This document shows positions 11,647 to 22,469 of a stretch of 64,000 nt of DNA, piece after piece. Below the pieces are notes generated by a model. It made no database searches. It saw only the letters and a list, made by a program, of their open reading frames with translations, and was not told where the DNA came from. Origin of the DNA: Pseudocercospora fijiensis CIRAD86 (lineage: Eukaryota; Ascomycota; Dothideomycetes; Mycosphaerellales; Mycosphaerellaceae); NCBI RefSeq assembly GCF_000340215.1, contig NW_006921537.1, positions 682,001 to 746,000 of the forward strand. Direction: 5' to 3'. Position numbers and translations under genes: made by a program. Positions within the stretch are counted from its first letter, which is position 1. Each line of letters opens with the position of its first letter.

Positions 11647-12754
11647 ATGGCAAACGATCCAAGGCAGATGTGGGAGGCGTTGCAGAAGAACATCCAGCGA
11701 GCACAGCAGCAGGGCAAGAGGTATGCAGAGAGCAGAAATGGAGGCAATATGGACATAGAAACAATACTGAGAACGATGCAGATTCGGCGCTGGCGGTGGT
11801 GGTGCTCCGGGTCCTAGAGGAGCTTTGACTGGTATTGGAGGTCTGCTTCTCCTTGGTGGCGGTGTCTGGTTCTTCAACAACGCGCTCTTCAACGGTATGC
11901 GCCTGCTATGTGTACGAGCTGGCTATGGGCTAACACTGCTCAGTCGAGGGTGGCCATCGCGCCATCAAGTATACAAGAGTAGGTGGCGTTGGCAAGGAGA
12001 TCTACAATGAAGGAACCCACATTCGCATTCCCTGGTTCGAGACACCCGTCGACTACGATGTTCGCGCGAAACCACGAAACGTAGCCTCCCTCACCGGCAC
12101 GAAGGACTTGCAGATGGTGAATATCACATGCCGTGTTCTTTCGCGGCCACGAATAGATGCACTCCCCCAGATCTACAGGACGCTCGGCACAGATTACGAC
12201 GAGAGAGTGCTTCCCAGCATCGTGAACGAAGTCTTGAAGAGCGTGGTGGCACAATTCAATGCCAGCCAGCTGATCACACAGCGCGAGAATGTTTCGAGAC
12301 TAGTGCGCGACAATCTTGTGCGGAGAGCAGCCAGATTCAACATCCTGTTGGATGATGTATCGCTTACGGTCCGTGCGAAAAACAACGCTTTACACTTCCC
12401 GTGCTAATATTGCTACAGCACCTTGCCTTCTCGCCCGAATTCACAGCAGCCGTCGAAGCCAAGCAAGTCGCCCAGCAGGAAGCCCAGCGAGCCGCTTTCG
12501 TCGTCGACAAGGCACGTCAAGAGAAGCAGGCAATGGTTGTTCGCGCACAAGGTGAAGCTCGATCAGCAGAACTGATTGGTGACGCAATCAAGAAGAGCCG
12601 ATCATACGTCGATCTGAGGGAGTTTGAGAACGCCAGGAACATCGCCAGCATTTTGGAGAAGAGTCAAAACAAGGTCTATCTCGACACAGATGGCCTCGGT
12701 CTCAACATCTCGCAGTCAAATTCGGAGAAGGCCGCGGGCAGGAACCAGAAATGA
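11647..12754 (+). CDS. PHB2: Prohibitin-2
   Basis: Four exons: 11647-11720, 11782-11894, 11944-12368 and 12419-12754. They join in frame to 315 aa (introns 61, 49 and 50 nt). After a short N-terminus (MANDPRQMW) comes a Gly-rich segment and a hydrophobic anchor ([15 protein letters not shown]). The SPFH/prohibitin domain begins [17 protein letters not shown], followed by the conserved [20 protein letters not shown] and [15 protein letters not shown]. The C-terminal half is a coiled coil ([18 protein letters not shown]). Phb2 assembles with Phb1 into the ring-shaped scaffold of the inner mitochondrial membrane that stabilises membrane proteins and regulates the m-AAA protease. The last intron has a less usual donor, GTCCGT, but the join reproduces the invariant family sequence. 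Confidence 0.96.
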
Positions 12755-14495
12755 GGGAGGAGGGAGGCCTTGATGCTTGAAACCCATGTATAAAGAAAAG
12801 CTTTGGGGAGAGGATGGCATATGAGGCGCATTGAGCGTTTTGCCAAGTACGTATGTATAGCTACACTACTCAACTTCTGACCTGACAGTTCCTTCACCAC
12901 TACTTCCGTACTTGATCCGTGCTGTGCGCGCAACGTCAGCCACATGACCGAGTGAGAGCGAGAAAGGGCCTCACTGATGCCAACTGGAAGGCGAAAAGAT
13001 ACGGTGCATTTGCAAGTCCAAACTACTTCCTCGAGGTATCCCACATTTTTGGGTGCGACAGCTCTACTCAGACCTCGCATCCAATTCTCTCACTTCACCT
13101 TGGATCGACACCGACTTGGAAGATATCAGACACCACTCCCCAGAGACACACTTCTCATCTCAACACTCGAGATGACGCGATAATGAGATGGAGTCTTACA
13201 AGATCACTGGCGGCTCAACGCTTTGCCGCTTTTGGTCCGGGGTTGCATGAGTATACGAGTGGCAGACACCAGTGTTATATACTTATTGGCGTGCGAAAAA
13301 CTCACCTTCTCTCCAGATAGCGTCTCCGAGAGCGGCACCTGAATTCCAATATCCATGAGCTCGCCAACACCATTTGCCGATGACTTGGTTGCCATTGAAA
13401 ATTTTTCCTGACGGAGATTTCAACCGTGTTCTTCAAAGCAACATTCAGTGAGGGCGAAGAGATACTGGTCAGGCTCCCTTCCGGCTTAATGCTCCTTTGC
13501 GGAGCGAGGCGGCAACGTTGTCTTTTCTTTGGCATCGCAACTTTCCGATCGCCAAACTCTTTGGGTACTCTGCAGCAAACGAAAATCCTGTTGGCAATTG
13601 AGTCCATTCTGCTCGAGAAGCTCCCGGAACGACCTCTCGGCGAGCAATAGTTCTCACTTGATAACAAATCCATCGCAATACTACCTTTCTCTCTTTGCAT
13701 CGGTATACCACAGTACCGCCAGAATTGGGGTAACTCTGCCTCTGAGTCTTTGCAGAAGCCCGAAACGATACTGCCTCCTGATGTTGAATCACTGGCCACT
13801 GCAGAGCAAGAAAGAGATCAGGGAAAGGATGAGCAGACGTCTCGTTGAAATCGTTGCGAGCATCGAAGTTTGGGTTTGAATAGGTCGTAAGTAGACTCTA
13901 GATGTGAGGTAGTTCTTTAGTTCTCGGCAGCATTTCACGACCAATGCAAGATCGATTCACTCCGACGGACGCGTGGCGATTCCACGCGTGTACCTTTGCG
14001 GCGCGTCATTGCACCTGTTTGGTTGTCGCCTGGGCATGCAATCCGGGTCGACAGCCTCTGCCCATCTAGAGGAGCCTGTCTGGCTCATGCAGTGAGATGT
14101 GTAGACTCGTCAAAATCTCCATCTTGGGTTGGTTCAAACGTGATACTCACGTTTCGAATATGCATTCAATGGGTACTGTGCCCAGCCTCTAAACTTTCAC
14201 AGACTGATTTCATTGATATCCCTGTCGATATTCCATAGGATGTATGTACGAATCTCTCGTGCAATAACAACGACCTGGTCTCTTTCTTCAATAGTCTGAC
14301 AGGCGTGTCAAAGACATCACTGCTCCCTGCTGTGTGTGCGTGGGTTCTGGTATGCGCCTGGAATGCCGAGCTCTTGATGGCGTGGATTGGTTCGTAGAGG
14401 GAAGTCGCCTCGGTGTTGGTGGAAACGGCGTGTACCGATTTCGATTTGACGCGTGACCATGATGCCCTCTTTACGGATGACACGCTCCTCATTCT
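12755..14495. other. 1.7-kb region without a supported gene
   Basis: Follows the PHB2 stop codon. A minus-strand ORF at 13302-13799 (165 codons) and an overlapping one with a good donor near 13305 have no resemblance I recognise and no convincing partner exon. No RNA gene or repeat is apparent. Confidence 0.35.
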
Positions 14496-14769
14496 TCAGT
14501 CCAAACACGTGGAGGAGGTATTGGAGCAGCCACCACCACAAAATTCCCATTCGATGCATTGCGTGTCGCCATCTCCCATCGGGTTACAAGTGATCTCATA
14601 GCATTCGAATCGAGGGGAGCCGTCGGTTGCGAATCGGGGCTGTGAAGCGGTCAGTGTGTGCAGTTTCTGGTCCGATCTGCGTCCATCTTACAGAAATGTT
14701 TTTAGAGGGTAGGCCCGCAACGTGAGCGACGAAGATCAAGCAAGCTGCGACAGCCGAAGCGCACTTCAT
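14496..14769 (-). CDS. Small secreted cysteine-rich protein (effector-like), unknown function
   Basis: Two exons, 14769-14692 and 14639-14496, with a 52-nt GTAAGA...CAG intron, give 73 aa in frame. Residues 1-19 are a clear signal peptide (MKCASAVAACLIFVAHVAG). The mature part is about 54 residues with six cysteines spaced C-x4-C-x9-C-x5-C-x3-C-x6-C and ends CLD, so up to three disulphides are possible. An upstream in-frame ATG at 14787 would add six residues. I recognise no family. Size, signal peptide and Cys content resemble fungal small secreted proteins, some of which are effectors or antimicrobials; that role is inference. The gene is easy to miss because each exon is under 150 nt. Confidence 0.55.
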
Positions 14770-15316
14770 GATGAGCGAAGAATTCAAGCGCTGCTACCAG
14801 TTGAGCAGCAGAAGATATCGCAGACTGGTGCTCGTCTGTCCTTATCTTCGGATGATGAGCAGCAATAGGGATCCCCAGCAACTTATTGTGCAAGCGCGAT
14901 TCCCTTGGCCAGCAGAATGTTTGTCCAACCCTTGAGGGGCACAGTCCGTGTCCGTGTCGTTTACGTGCCGCTACAGGGAACCCGAGGAACATCGAACAAG
15001 CTCTAGATGCGACGCTGCAGGGAACCCGAGGAACATCGAACAAGCTCTAGATGCGACGGCGTCCGGGATGTACGGATTTGGCTTCTTTCCCTGTGTGTCT
15101 CACTCGAATTGTGCAAATTTACGGTTGTGTGGTGGTGTGGATTCGGATCCTGCAAAGAGCCACCACGCGACCGAGTGTGGAGCAATTCATTTGCAGCACT
15201 CTTGATCATGCCTCGAGATGTAGAGGTACGAGATGACAATTGTGACCCATTGCTTCCTCGTAAATGTCTTTCCGTACGCAAGCCAACTCCTGGCGCAAAG
15301 ATCCCAGAAGTTGTCA
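14770..15316. other. Intergenic between the cysteine-rich gene and the 409-aa gene
   Basis: No supported gene. It holds the promoter of the cysteine-rich gene on the minus strand and a 44-bp direct duplication at 14974-15058. Confidence 0.45.
14974..15058. repeat. Tandem duplication, period 44 bp
   Basis: A 41-base block starting CAGGGAACCCGAGG is present at 14974-15014 and again, identical, at 15018-15058, with three linking bases. It lies roughly 200-290 bp upstream of the start codon of the cysteine-rich gene. Confidence 0.9.
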
Positions 15317-16601
15317 TCAAGTTATTCCTTTGCCACGCCAAGTGTGCAGCTCATGAAGATGCAGTTGGTAGGTGTCTGAGGTGAGACTGGAAAGTCCGGA
15401 AACACCCGCTTTCCGTCGTAATGGTTCAAGCTTCGGATCAAGGTCGCAATCTTTGAAGAAGCCTTCTGAATTTGCCATGCAAAAGGGCGCGTTGTGCAAT
15501 TCTGCCTGGCCCCGAAGCCATTGCGCCTTTTCGCCATGGCCCTGCAGCCTTAGGATGTAGCTCGCACGAAGGACTAGCATTGTGAAAGAGCTCTTCGCGG
15601 CATCTCGAGCGGACCACACCTTAGGCACTCCATCCCTTGAGAGCCACTGCAAGTAGTCGTAGAACGCAAGGCCGTCAGCCATGGAAGGATGATAGAGGAG
15701 AGCGGTTGCTTGCGCTCGTCGACATTCAACTCCATGGGGCAAATTCTGATAGTAGCTGTCCCACAGCGTAGAGTCGTAAGGAGGGTGCCTTGTGTTTCGG
15801 ATGGCATGTTCAGTGGCAACACGGATGCCGAGCAACATGGATGGGTTTTGCGGAGATGGGTATTGACCGAACTTCTGGAGAGCTCTCTGGAAGCACTTTA
15901 AAGCATTGGCAGGAGACCTGTGCGGGGACCATTCTGTGTGGTTCTTGGCCAGTCCTGCCAGCCAAAGATGTCCCCAACCGCACAGTGTTGCCATAGCTGC
16001 CGCGTAACCCAAGCTCCCTTCTGAGTGTTCGCTTTGTATTATTTCAATCTCTCTCTCTAGCCATTGAAAGATGAATTCGTCGCGTTCCTCCGGCACAATG
16101 AACCTGTATAACGCACTGATGAGGCAGGTGCTACTACATTCGTGACGCTTACGCTTACCAGGTGAGTAGTTGGGCAAATGTGCGATTCGGAGTAGGCTCA
16201 TGCGTCGCTCGCCGCTTCCAATACCAGAGCAAGATGCGCTTTCCCGCGTTGTGTTGCAAGCACTTCTCATGCCGCTCTCGTAGAGGAAGCTGCGACAGCT
16301 GAGTTTTCAGCTGGTATAGACATGCCTCGGCCTGCTCGATCGAGCCCTCGCCGCGGTTTGCAAGCTCTTCGAACTCGTCCACAGTGAGCTCAGGCCGGCT
16401 TTGAAGGGCGACTAGCTGCGGCTGGCGTTTAACGTATGCGGCGGGCTCGGGTTGTGGTCGATTAGGCGGCGGAGGAGAGGGTGGTCGAGAAGCATGGCAG
16501 CGAACTGCAGAGGAGCTAAAGCAGCTGACTTGAGCGCTCAGGCATCGCTTGACGGCGGCGAGGTGAGTGTGATGATGTCTTCTGCAGAGAGCGTGGAACA
16601 T
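15317..16601 (-). CDS. Putative mitochondrial protein of unknown function
   Basis: Two exons, 16601-16159 and 16103-15317, with a 55-nt intron, give 409 aa in frame. The N-terminal 40 residues are rich in Arg, His, Ser and Ala and lack acidic residues (MFHALCRRHHHTHLAAVKR), like a mitochondrial presequence. A Pro-rich linker follows, then a mostly helical body with repeated Ala/Leu/Trp-rich segments (GYAAAMATLCGWGHLWLAGL, NALKCFQRALQKFGQYP) that resemble TPR- or Sel1-like helix pairs. I do not recognise a named family. Coding character is supported by the clean splice join and by even residue composition over 400 residues. Targeting and repeat type are inferred. Confidence 0.68.
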
Positions 16602-17345
16602 TGTTGTGGCATGTCAGACGCGAGGATTGAAGTCAGTTTGCGAAAATAGACCCCTAGGCGTTTTTGGCTAAGAAGCTGTTACTAGACTAGCTGCACTATT
16701 CCGAAGTCTTAGTCTATTCCCTTAACATTAGATAAACACAAAGAGCATCTACTTGAAAGTTGAATATCTAAATGCTTAAACGTACGATTATACCGAAGAG
16801 TCGAAGACTCGTAGGTTATCTTCCTCCTCTATAAAACCATTCTACTCCGATTATCCGATATATATCTTAGGCAGAATCAGGCAATAAGAGTAATGCCCAT
16901 TGCCCGATATACCGTCCCTCTATCCCGACTCCGGATATTACGATTATTCATTATCTTCTCCTTCTTTCAGATCTGCGAGACTGCGACTTCCTTGTAGCAC
17001 CTCCCCGTGAGCCGTGGCATCGCAGCTCGTAGACATACGCGGGGAATGTGCGAGCCGAGCCGAGCATTCACATGCAAGGAAGAGTAGGAGATAGCTGCTC
17101 ATCGTATCAAAATCTCAGAGAGATGGAGCTGAAAAGAAAAATCTCTCGACCGGCGTGAAGTCAGCACAGCACAGCGAGGCAGTCTGGCTTTCAAGACCTT
17201 GACACACAGCTTTTGGAAGGCATAAATGCCAAGCTATAATCTCATCGGCAAAATGCCGCAAGATCTGATCGCTGTATTAGTATCTGCCTGACTGTACTAC
17301 TATACACTGCGCTCGCTCGCTCGAAATTCACACCATACCTACGGT
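16602..17345. other. Intergenic, partly RIP-like relic
   Basis: No gene. Bases about 16,650-16,970 are AT-rich, with many TA steps and few CA/TG, like an old RIP-mutated repeat fragment. The rest has normal composition and contains the 3' flank of VTC4. Confidence 0.4.
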
Positions 17346-19932
17346 CTACACATGTATCACAGACTTTTCGCCTCCAGGTCTTCGACCCGGGTTCTTGCCT
17401 CGCAAGTCACCCTCACCTCCATACTTGAAGCGATACGCAATCGCCACACTAACGCAAGCTAGGAGTCCAACGCATAGTACCGACGGTCCCCACTTGTCAT
17501 GATACTGCACTGCCTTGCGCTGCTTGATCCTATCAACGCGCCAGAGGAAGATGGCTATGGAATAGAAGAGAGCGATGATGGCAAGAATGGTGAATGCCAC
17601 TGATGCTGCGAGTCCGACACGATCGCCGAAGTTGATGAGCGTGACTGCAATAGAGCCGAGGATGATGGAAAACTCGAGCTGCGCGTCATGTTAGTAGTGC
17701 GGCATAAGATGAAGTTATGGTTGACTTACCCATGCCAAGAACGTCCTTTCTGCAGCAAACGACACCTTCGGCTCCACACGAACAGGTACGTGGATCTTCT
17801 TGCCCTTGGGCGCCTTGAAGCGCTTCTCCGACACGCCAGCGCCGCGAGGGATACCCATTCGACCTTCTGCAGCGGGGATTTGCGTCGGCGTTGGGAAAGG
17901 CGTAGCTTGTTTGAGGAAATATAAAAGCTTGTCGCCCGCAACTCCAGAGTACCACTTGACCAGTTTCCATCGGTACGCAAAACCACCCTTCTTCTTGGCG
18001 TCTTCGAGAGCTTCCTCCTCGTCATCGGAGTCGTAGATTGGATAGTCATCGTCCACAGAGATCAATGGCTTGTGGGCCATGCGCTCTTCCTCGTCCATGA
18101 TGTTGCCATCCTGGTCGTGCGCGTCGCCATTAGCGTGACCATTCGAGGCAAGATGCCGGTCTTGCTCGTGTTGTTCTAGGGCATCTCGAGCAGCCCGCAA
18201 CCTTTGTTGGTTCTCATCGTCATCCAGATCCTCGTCTTCCTCAAGCTCGTCATCGCTGTCGTCATCCATTGCTGCGCTAGTGCTCACATCTGTACTTTGG
18301 CCAGGTCGCTCAATGCCGAATTTGTGGCTGACAGGTTTGCGGATGTCGGTGTCCATTTGCGGGAACCAGAAGGGCAGGAGGTCGATTCGGGTAGGGAACA
18401 GTGTTGCACATCCGTGGATGAATTTGGAGAATTTAGGAACTGCCTCGACCAGGTGAGAAGCCGTGAGCTCTCTTATCCACTCTGGCGGTTCTTGACCTTG
18501 GGCAGTCTGCAGCTTCACCTCAAGCACGCCGTATGGAAAGCGCTCTACATCCTCAGGCGGCAGCTGCGGAAATGGATAATCAATGCCAATGTCCATGCGA
18601 CGCCAGTTCTTGCCTGCTCGTTGCCGGCCATCAAGATTGTCCTCTCGAACCATGGTCAATTCAGTGTCCAAAGAGACACGAACACGAGCGTCGCCTGGCA
18701 GCTGGAAGGCTGTTCGGTTGTAGAAGGAGCGGCAGACAGGGACCAGCTTTCGGTCGATGACGCGGAACTGGATCTCTTTCGCAAGCTGCTCGAGGTCGTC
18801 GATCTCCTTCTTGCTCTTCTTGCCATCCTTGCGCATCTTCTCGAAGATCTGCTCGGTCGTCATGTCGCCGCGGAGGTATGCATTCACATTCTTTTCTTTG
18901 GTGGAGAAGCGAGCCTTGACTGACTTCTCGCCGGTCCAATCTTCTCGATGTGTCTTCCGCTCCACGAAGATTGTGTCGACCTCCATGCCTCCGTACCATC
19001 GCAAACGTATGGCCTCGGCACCTTCCGTCTTTTTCAGGCGGCCTTCGTAGAGCTCCCATGTTTCAGGGTTGTCGTAGTAGATGGACGAGATAGCGGAGTC
19101 CTTCTTCTCGAATTCCTTGCTAGGGTTGAAGACAAGCACAGGCAGATGCTTCAGGATGATGAGCTTCAGCTCGGTGATGTTGTCTGGATGCACCCAGTAC
19201 TTGGTGGTTTGACGCACAAAGTTCTGTTGCTTGCCGCCGGCTGACGAGTCTCCCTTGGTGGGATTGCCTCGTGTCCGGACTTGGTCGTAGAGCTTCGAGA
19301 GATTGACAACGGTACTATCGTAGTCATCCTTGAAGAACGGACGAGCGTTGAGTCGTGCAGCGAAGACAGGCTTCAAGTGCCAATGCGTCTGCTTGTCATG
19401 CTTCTTGATGATCTTCTGGAAACCGGTGTAGTTCAGCTGCGTGAACTTGGCAATGTCGTGGACATCTGCAATGATGTCCGAGAGGTCCTCTTCGAGCAGC
19501 AAGAACTCGTCTTCCGAGGGTGCATTCTGCTTGGCGAGGTCGTCGCCATTTTGCGCCGCTTCAGCCCGGGCGATGACTTCCTGCACTTCCTTCTCGCTGG
19601 CCTTGATGCGGCGTATGATCTCCTGGCTCTTGACCTTCTGGAAGGTGAAGACCTTGTCCAGCTCCTGCTCGAGCTGGTTCACGAAGCGGCGCTCATCTTC
19701 CTCCGACCACGGCTGCCTCTTCTTGTGAGCCTGGGCGATAGCAGGCGTGTGCTCGAAGTCGGTGCGCAGACTCTTTTTCAGGTCGTCGTAGGCAATGTAG
19801 TAGTAGTACCAGTCCTTGATGAGGGAGCTTCGCAGTTGCTGCCCGAACCTGTACACCAACAATCATCGTTACCTCTGCTCTGCCCCGCGCGCCGATGTTC
19901 TGGGCATTGGTCCGCATCCATACGCACCTCAT
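17346..19932 (-). CDS. VTC4: Vacuolar transporter chaperone complex subunit 4 (polyphosphate polymerase)
   Basis: Three exons: 19932-19928 (only ATGAG), 19848-17730 and 17678-17346. They join in frame to 818 aa. The SPX domain (about 1-180) starts [19 protein letters not shown] and carries the inositol-pyrophosphate-binding Lys cluster near [14 protein letters not shown]. The tunnel-shaped catalytic domain (about 190-510) shows [39 protein letters not shown] and VLEVKLQT, with the basic and acidic residues expected for ATP-dependent polyphosphate synthesis. An acidic linker follows. The last exon supplies most of a three-helix membrane domain (DUF202/VTC1-like). The complex sits in the vacuolar membrane and moves polyphosphate into the lumen. 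The length is near that of other fungal Vtc4 proteins. Confidence 0.97.
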
Positions 19933-20500
19933 GCTGGATCGCTACGGCTATTGCTATTCCGTGCTGGTCTTTTGCGGCGACTGAGTGTCAAACATAAAGT
20001 CGTTGTTAGCGACCGGGAAGCATTGGGTCTCCGCGAGCAGTCCGATTCCGTGGTGCTCAATGCTCAGACTGTCTTGTCAAAACTGCGGGCAGCAACGAAT
20101 CACATCGATGCTGCCGCCCCCGTGCTGCAGCTTCTCGTCAATTTATCCAACCTATCCTTCACCAACATTCTTCACACTACACCACTTTTCGCACTGCGTT
20201 TCGAGCAAAGAAAGGCCATCGGCTTTGCTGGGCAGCTTCCAAATTCCAGGGAGCTATGCTACCTGCTTACGTCGCGAAATGACAAGCTTTCTCCCACATC
20301 CAGAGATCTAGAACAGGGCGCGAATAGCACTTCCGTCCAACAAAATAACAGAAATACTGCTTCATTGACGGACGACTACAGTGAAGCGTCCGCGGGTATC
20401 GCGTATCGCGCACTCTCTCTCTATCTCTATCACATCATGCTAAAAGAACGCCTTTGTGGTGCATTGGTCTGACTGTAACCCCGTCTTTCCCGGAAGCAGA
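19933..20500. other. VTC4 promoter region and 3' flank of the helicase gene
   Basis: No gene. I looked for CACGTG phosphate-response boxes and saw none here. Confidence 0.45.
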
Positions 20501-22175
20501 TTATCCTCCTCTACCACCACGCCTACCACCCCGACCTCTTCCTCCACCACCATTACCGCCTCTCTTCTCGATACGACCATCTGCTGCACTCCCGCCATTT
20601 CTCCTCGGCGGACCATTAGATTCAACATGGCCCACATTCAAACCCTTCACGCCCTTCAAGCCCATCTTGCCCACGATCTTCTTGTCGATCATCGGCGTCT
20701 CAGGACAACCCATGGCTGCAGCGTAATCATTCGCTTCTTGCACGAGCGTATCGTTGGTGAGTTGAAGCTGCTTCGTGAAAGTCTTGTGGAAACCGAGCCA
20801 AGCCTGATACGCTTTGCTTTTCGTCGTCTCATCGACTTTGGTGAAAGCCGCTTCGATGTCCGAGTTTTGCGTTTCCCCTGTTGCGCTGGCAAGAGCTGTT
20901 GGGTACGGCGTGATTGGCAATCTTTTGTTGACTTTGAGAAAGAAGCTCTCCCGCTGCGTCAGGATAATGATAGCTCGACCTTCGTTTCCTGCTCGAGCAG
21001 TTCGTCCGACACGATGTACGTACTGATCACCACTAGATGGGAGACCGATTTGTACGACGTGGGAGACGTTTGGGAAATCCATGCCGCGACCGATCACGTC
21101 CGATGCGAACATGATGCCTGCTTTGGCTGCTTTGAATTCATTTGTGGTTCGAGTTCTGTTTGCTTGAGATAGACGTGATTGTAGTTGAAACACTTGTAAC
21201 GTATTGCTGCCTTCCAGAAGTGCTGAGAAGAGAGCGTACATGAGTGCTACACCGTTTGCAGTTGTGCCGAAGACGATGGCTTTGAAGTCGCCAGAGCAGC
21301 TGCTGTATTCTGTTTGTAGCAAATCCCACAGTGCAGGGTACACTTCTTGATTTGATGGGACGATGATGGAGTGCTGCGTCACTTTGTCGATTGTGGGTGT
21401 TTCATCGGGGTCGATGGTGGTGAGGTGAATATGCCCTTTGTTGAGCACTTTGGGAAGGACGCCTTCGATCTTCTTGGGCATTGTGGCGCTGAAGCACATG
21501 CCTTGCCAGTTGGCTTTGGATTTCTGAGGAAGTCGGCGCAGGATGTCGTTGAGGGCTACGAGGAAACCTTGCTCCAGCATTTGATCGGCCTCGTCCAAGA
21601 CTAAAGTGCGAAGGTCGGCGAACTTTTCCGCAACGTAGTCATCATTCAGATAATCATTGAGTCGACCTGGTGTCGCAACGACGATTTTGGGATCTCCGTT
21701 CAGGAAAGCTTTCAGGTCACGTTCCTTCGAGGTTCCGCCATATGCTGTGTGGCATTCGAGGCGGCGAGGCAGCTTGGCGGTGACAGCATTGCATTCCTTG
21801 GCAATCTGGAGCGCGAGTTCGCGAGTTGGCGACAACACCAAGATTGCGACTTGGCCAGTCGCTATGGAAGCTTTGGTGAGAAGAGAATGGATTGCGGGTA
21901 GGAGAAAAGCGAGCGTTTTGCCAGTGCCAGTCTTCGCTTGAACAAGGCAATCTGCGCTGAAGTCGGGTAGCTCGGTGAGGACTTTTTGCTGGACTGGAGT
22001 CATGAAGCTACGATTTTCCGTCAGTAAGTCTTGATCAAGAGTGGCCAAACTCGCGCAGACGTTTTATTTACCCATAGCCCATGCTCTGGATGCCTGCAAG
22101 CAGCCCGTCATTCAGCGTTCCTTTCAAAGTGCAGTATGGTTGACCAGCTTCTTCCATGGCTTCTGGTCCGGCCAT
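20501..22175 (-). CDS. MSS116: DEAD-box ATP-dependent RNA helicase, Mss116-like
   Basis: Two exons, 22175-22072 and 22007-20501, with a 64-nt intron, give 536 aa in frame. Motifs in order: Q-motif region GFMTPVQQKVL (about 35-45), Walker A AKTGTGKT (about 59-66), PTRELALQ, ATPGR, DEAD (about 170), SAT, the RGMDFPNV helix and HRVGRTARAG (about 365-375). The C-terminus is an RGG-type Arg/Gly-rich tail, which binds RNA without specificity. The family unwinds RNA and assists group I and II intron splicing and translation in mitochondria. No strong mitochondrial presequence is visible at the chosen start. The reading frame stays open upstream to the transposon edge at 22229 without another ATG, so an upstream exon could be missing or displaced. 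Subfamily assignment is by overall similarity. Confidence 0.9.
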
Positions 22176-22228
22176 GTTGGCGATGTTGCCGCTCTTGCTG
22201 TTGATGTACGTTGTCAGGATTGGGTTAA

Positions 22229-22263
22229 GGGTGTGTCTACTTGCTGGTCGGTGGATCGGTGGA
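22229..22263 (+). repeat. Left terminal inverted repeat of the Harbinger element
   Basis: Starts GGGTGTGTCTACTTGCTGG and ends with two copies of CGGTGGA. It matches the reverse complement of 25765-25799 except for one G/A difference. Confidence 0.95.
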
Positions 22264-22469
22264 TTGTCGATACTCAGTAATCTTCTACCGATGCAATTAA
22301 TTTCCGATAACCGCTTTTTAAGGTAGACAAATCGGTGGATTTGAAAGACCGTACACTGCTAGTCGCTAAGGCGGTAAATTAGTCGCGACCGTAGCACGTA
22401 GACGCGTAATTCGAGCTATTATAAAGCTATTATATCTATATATTACTGTTAGTATAGTATCTACCAAAT

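Noticed and set aside
13302..13799. 165-codon minus-strand ORF downstream of PHB2
   Set aside because: No family resemblance, irregular composition and no plausible partner exons.
18204..18923. 239-codon plus-strand ORF inside VTC4
   Set aside because: Antisense shadow of the VTC4 coding sequence.
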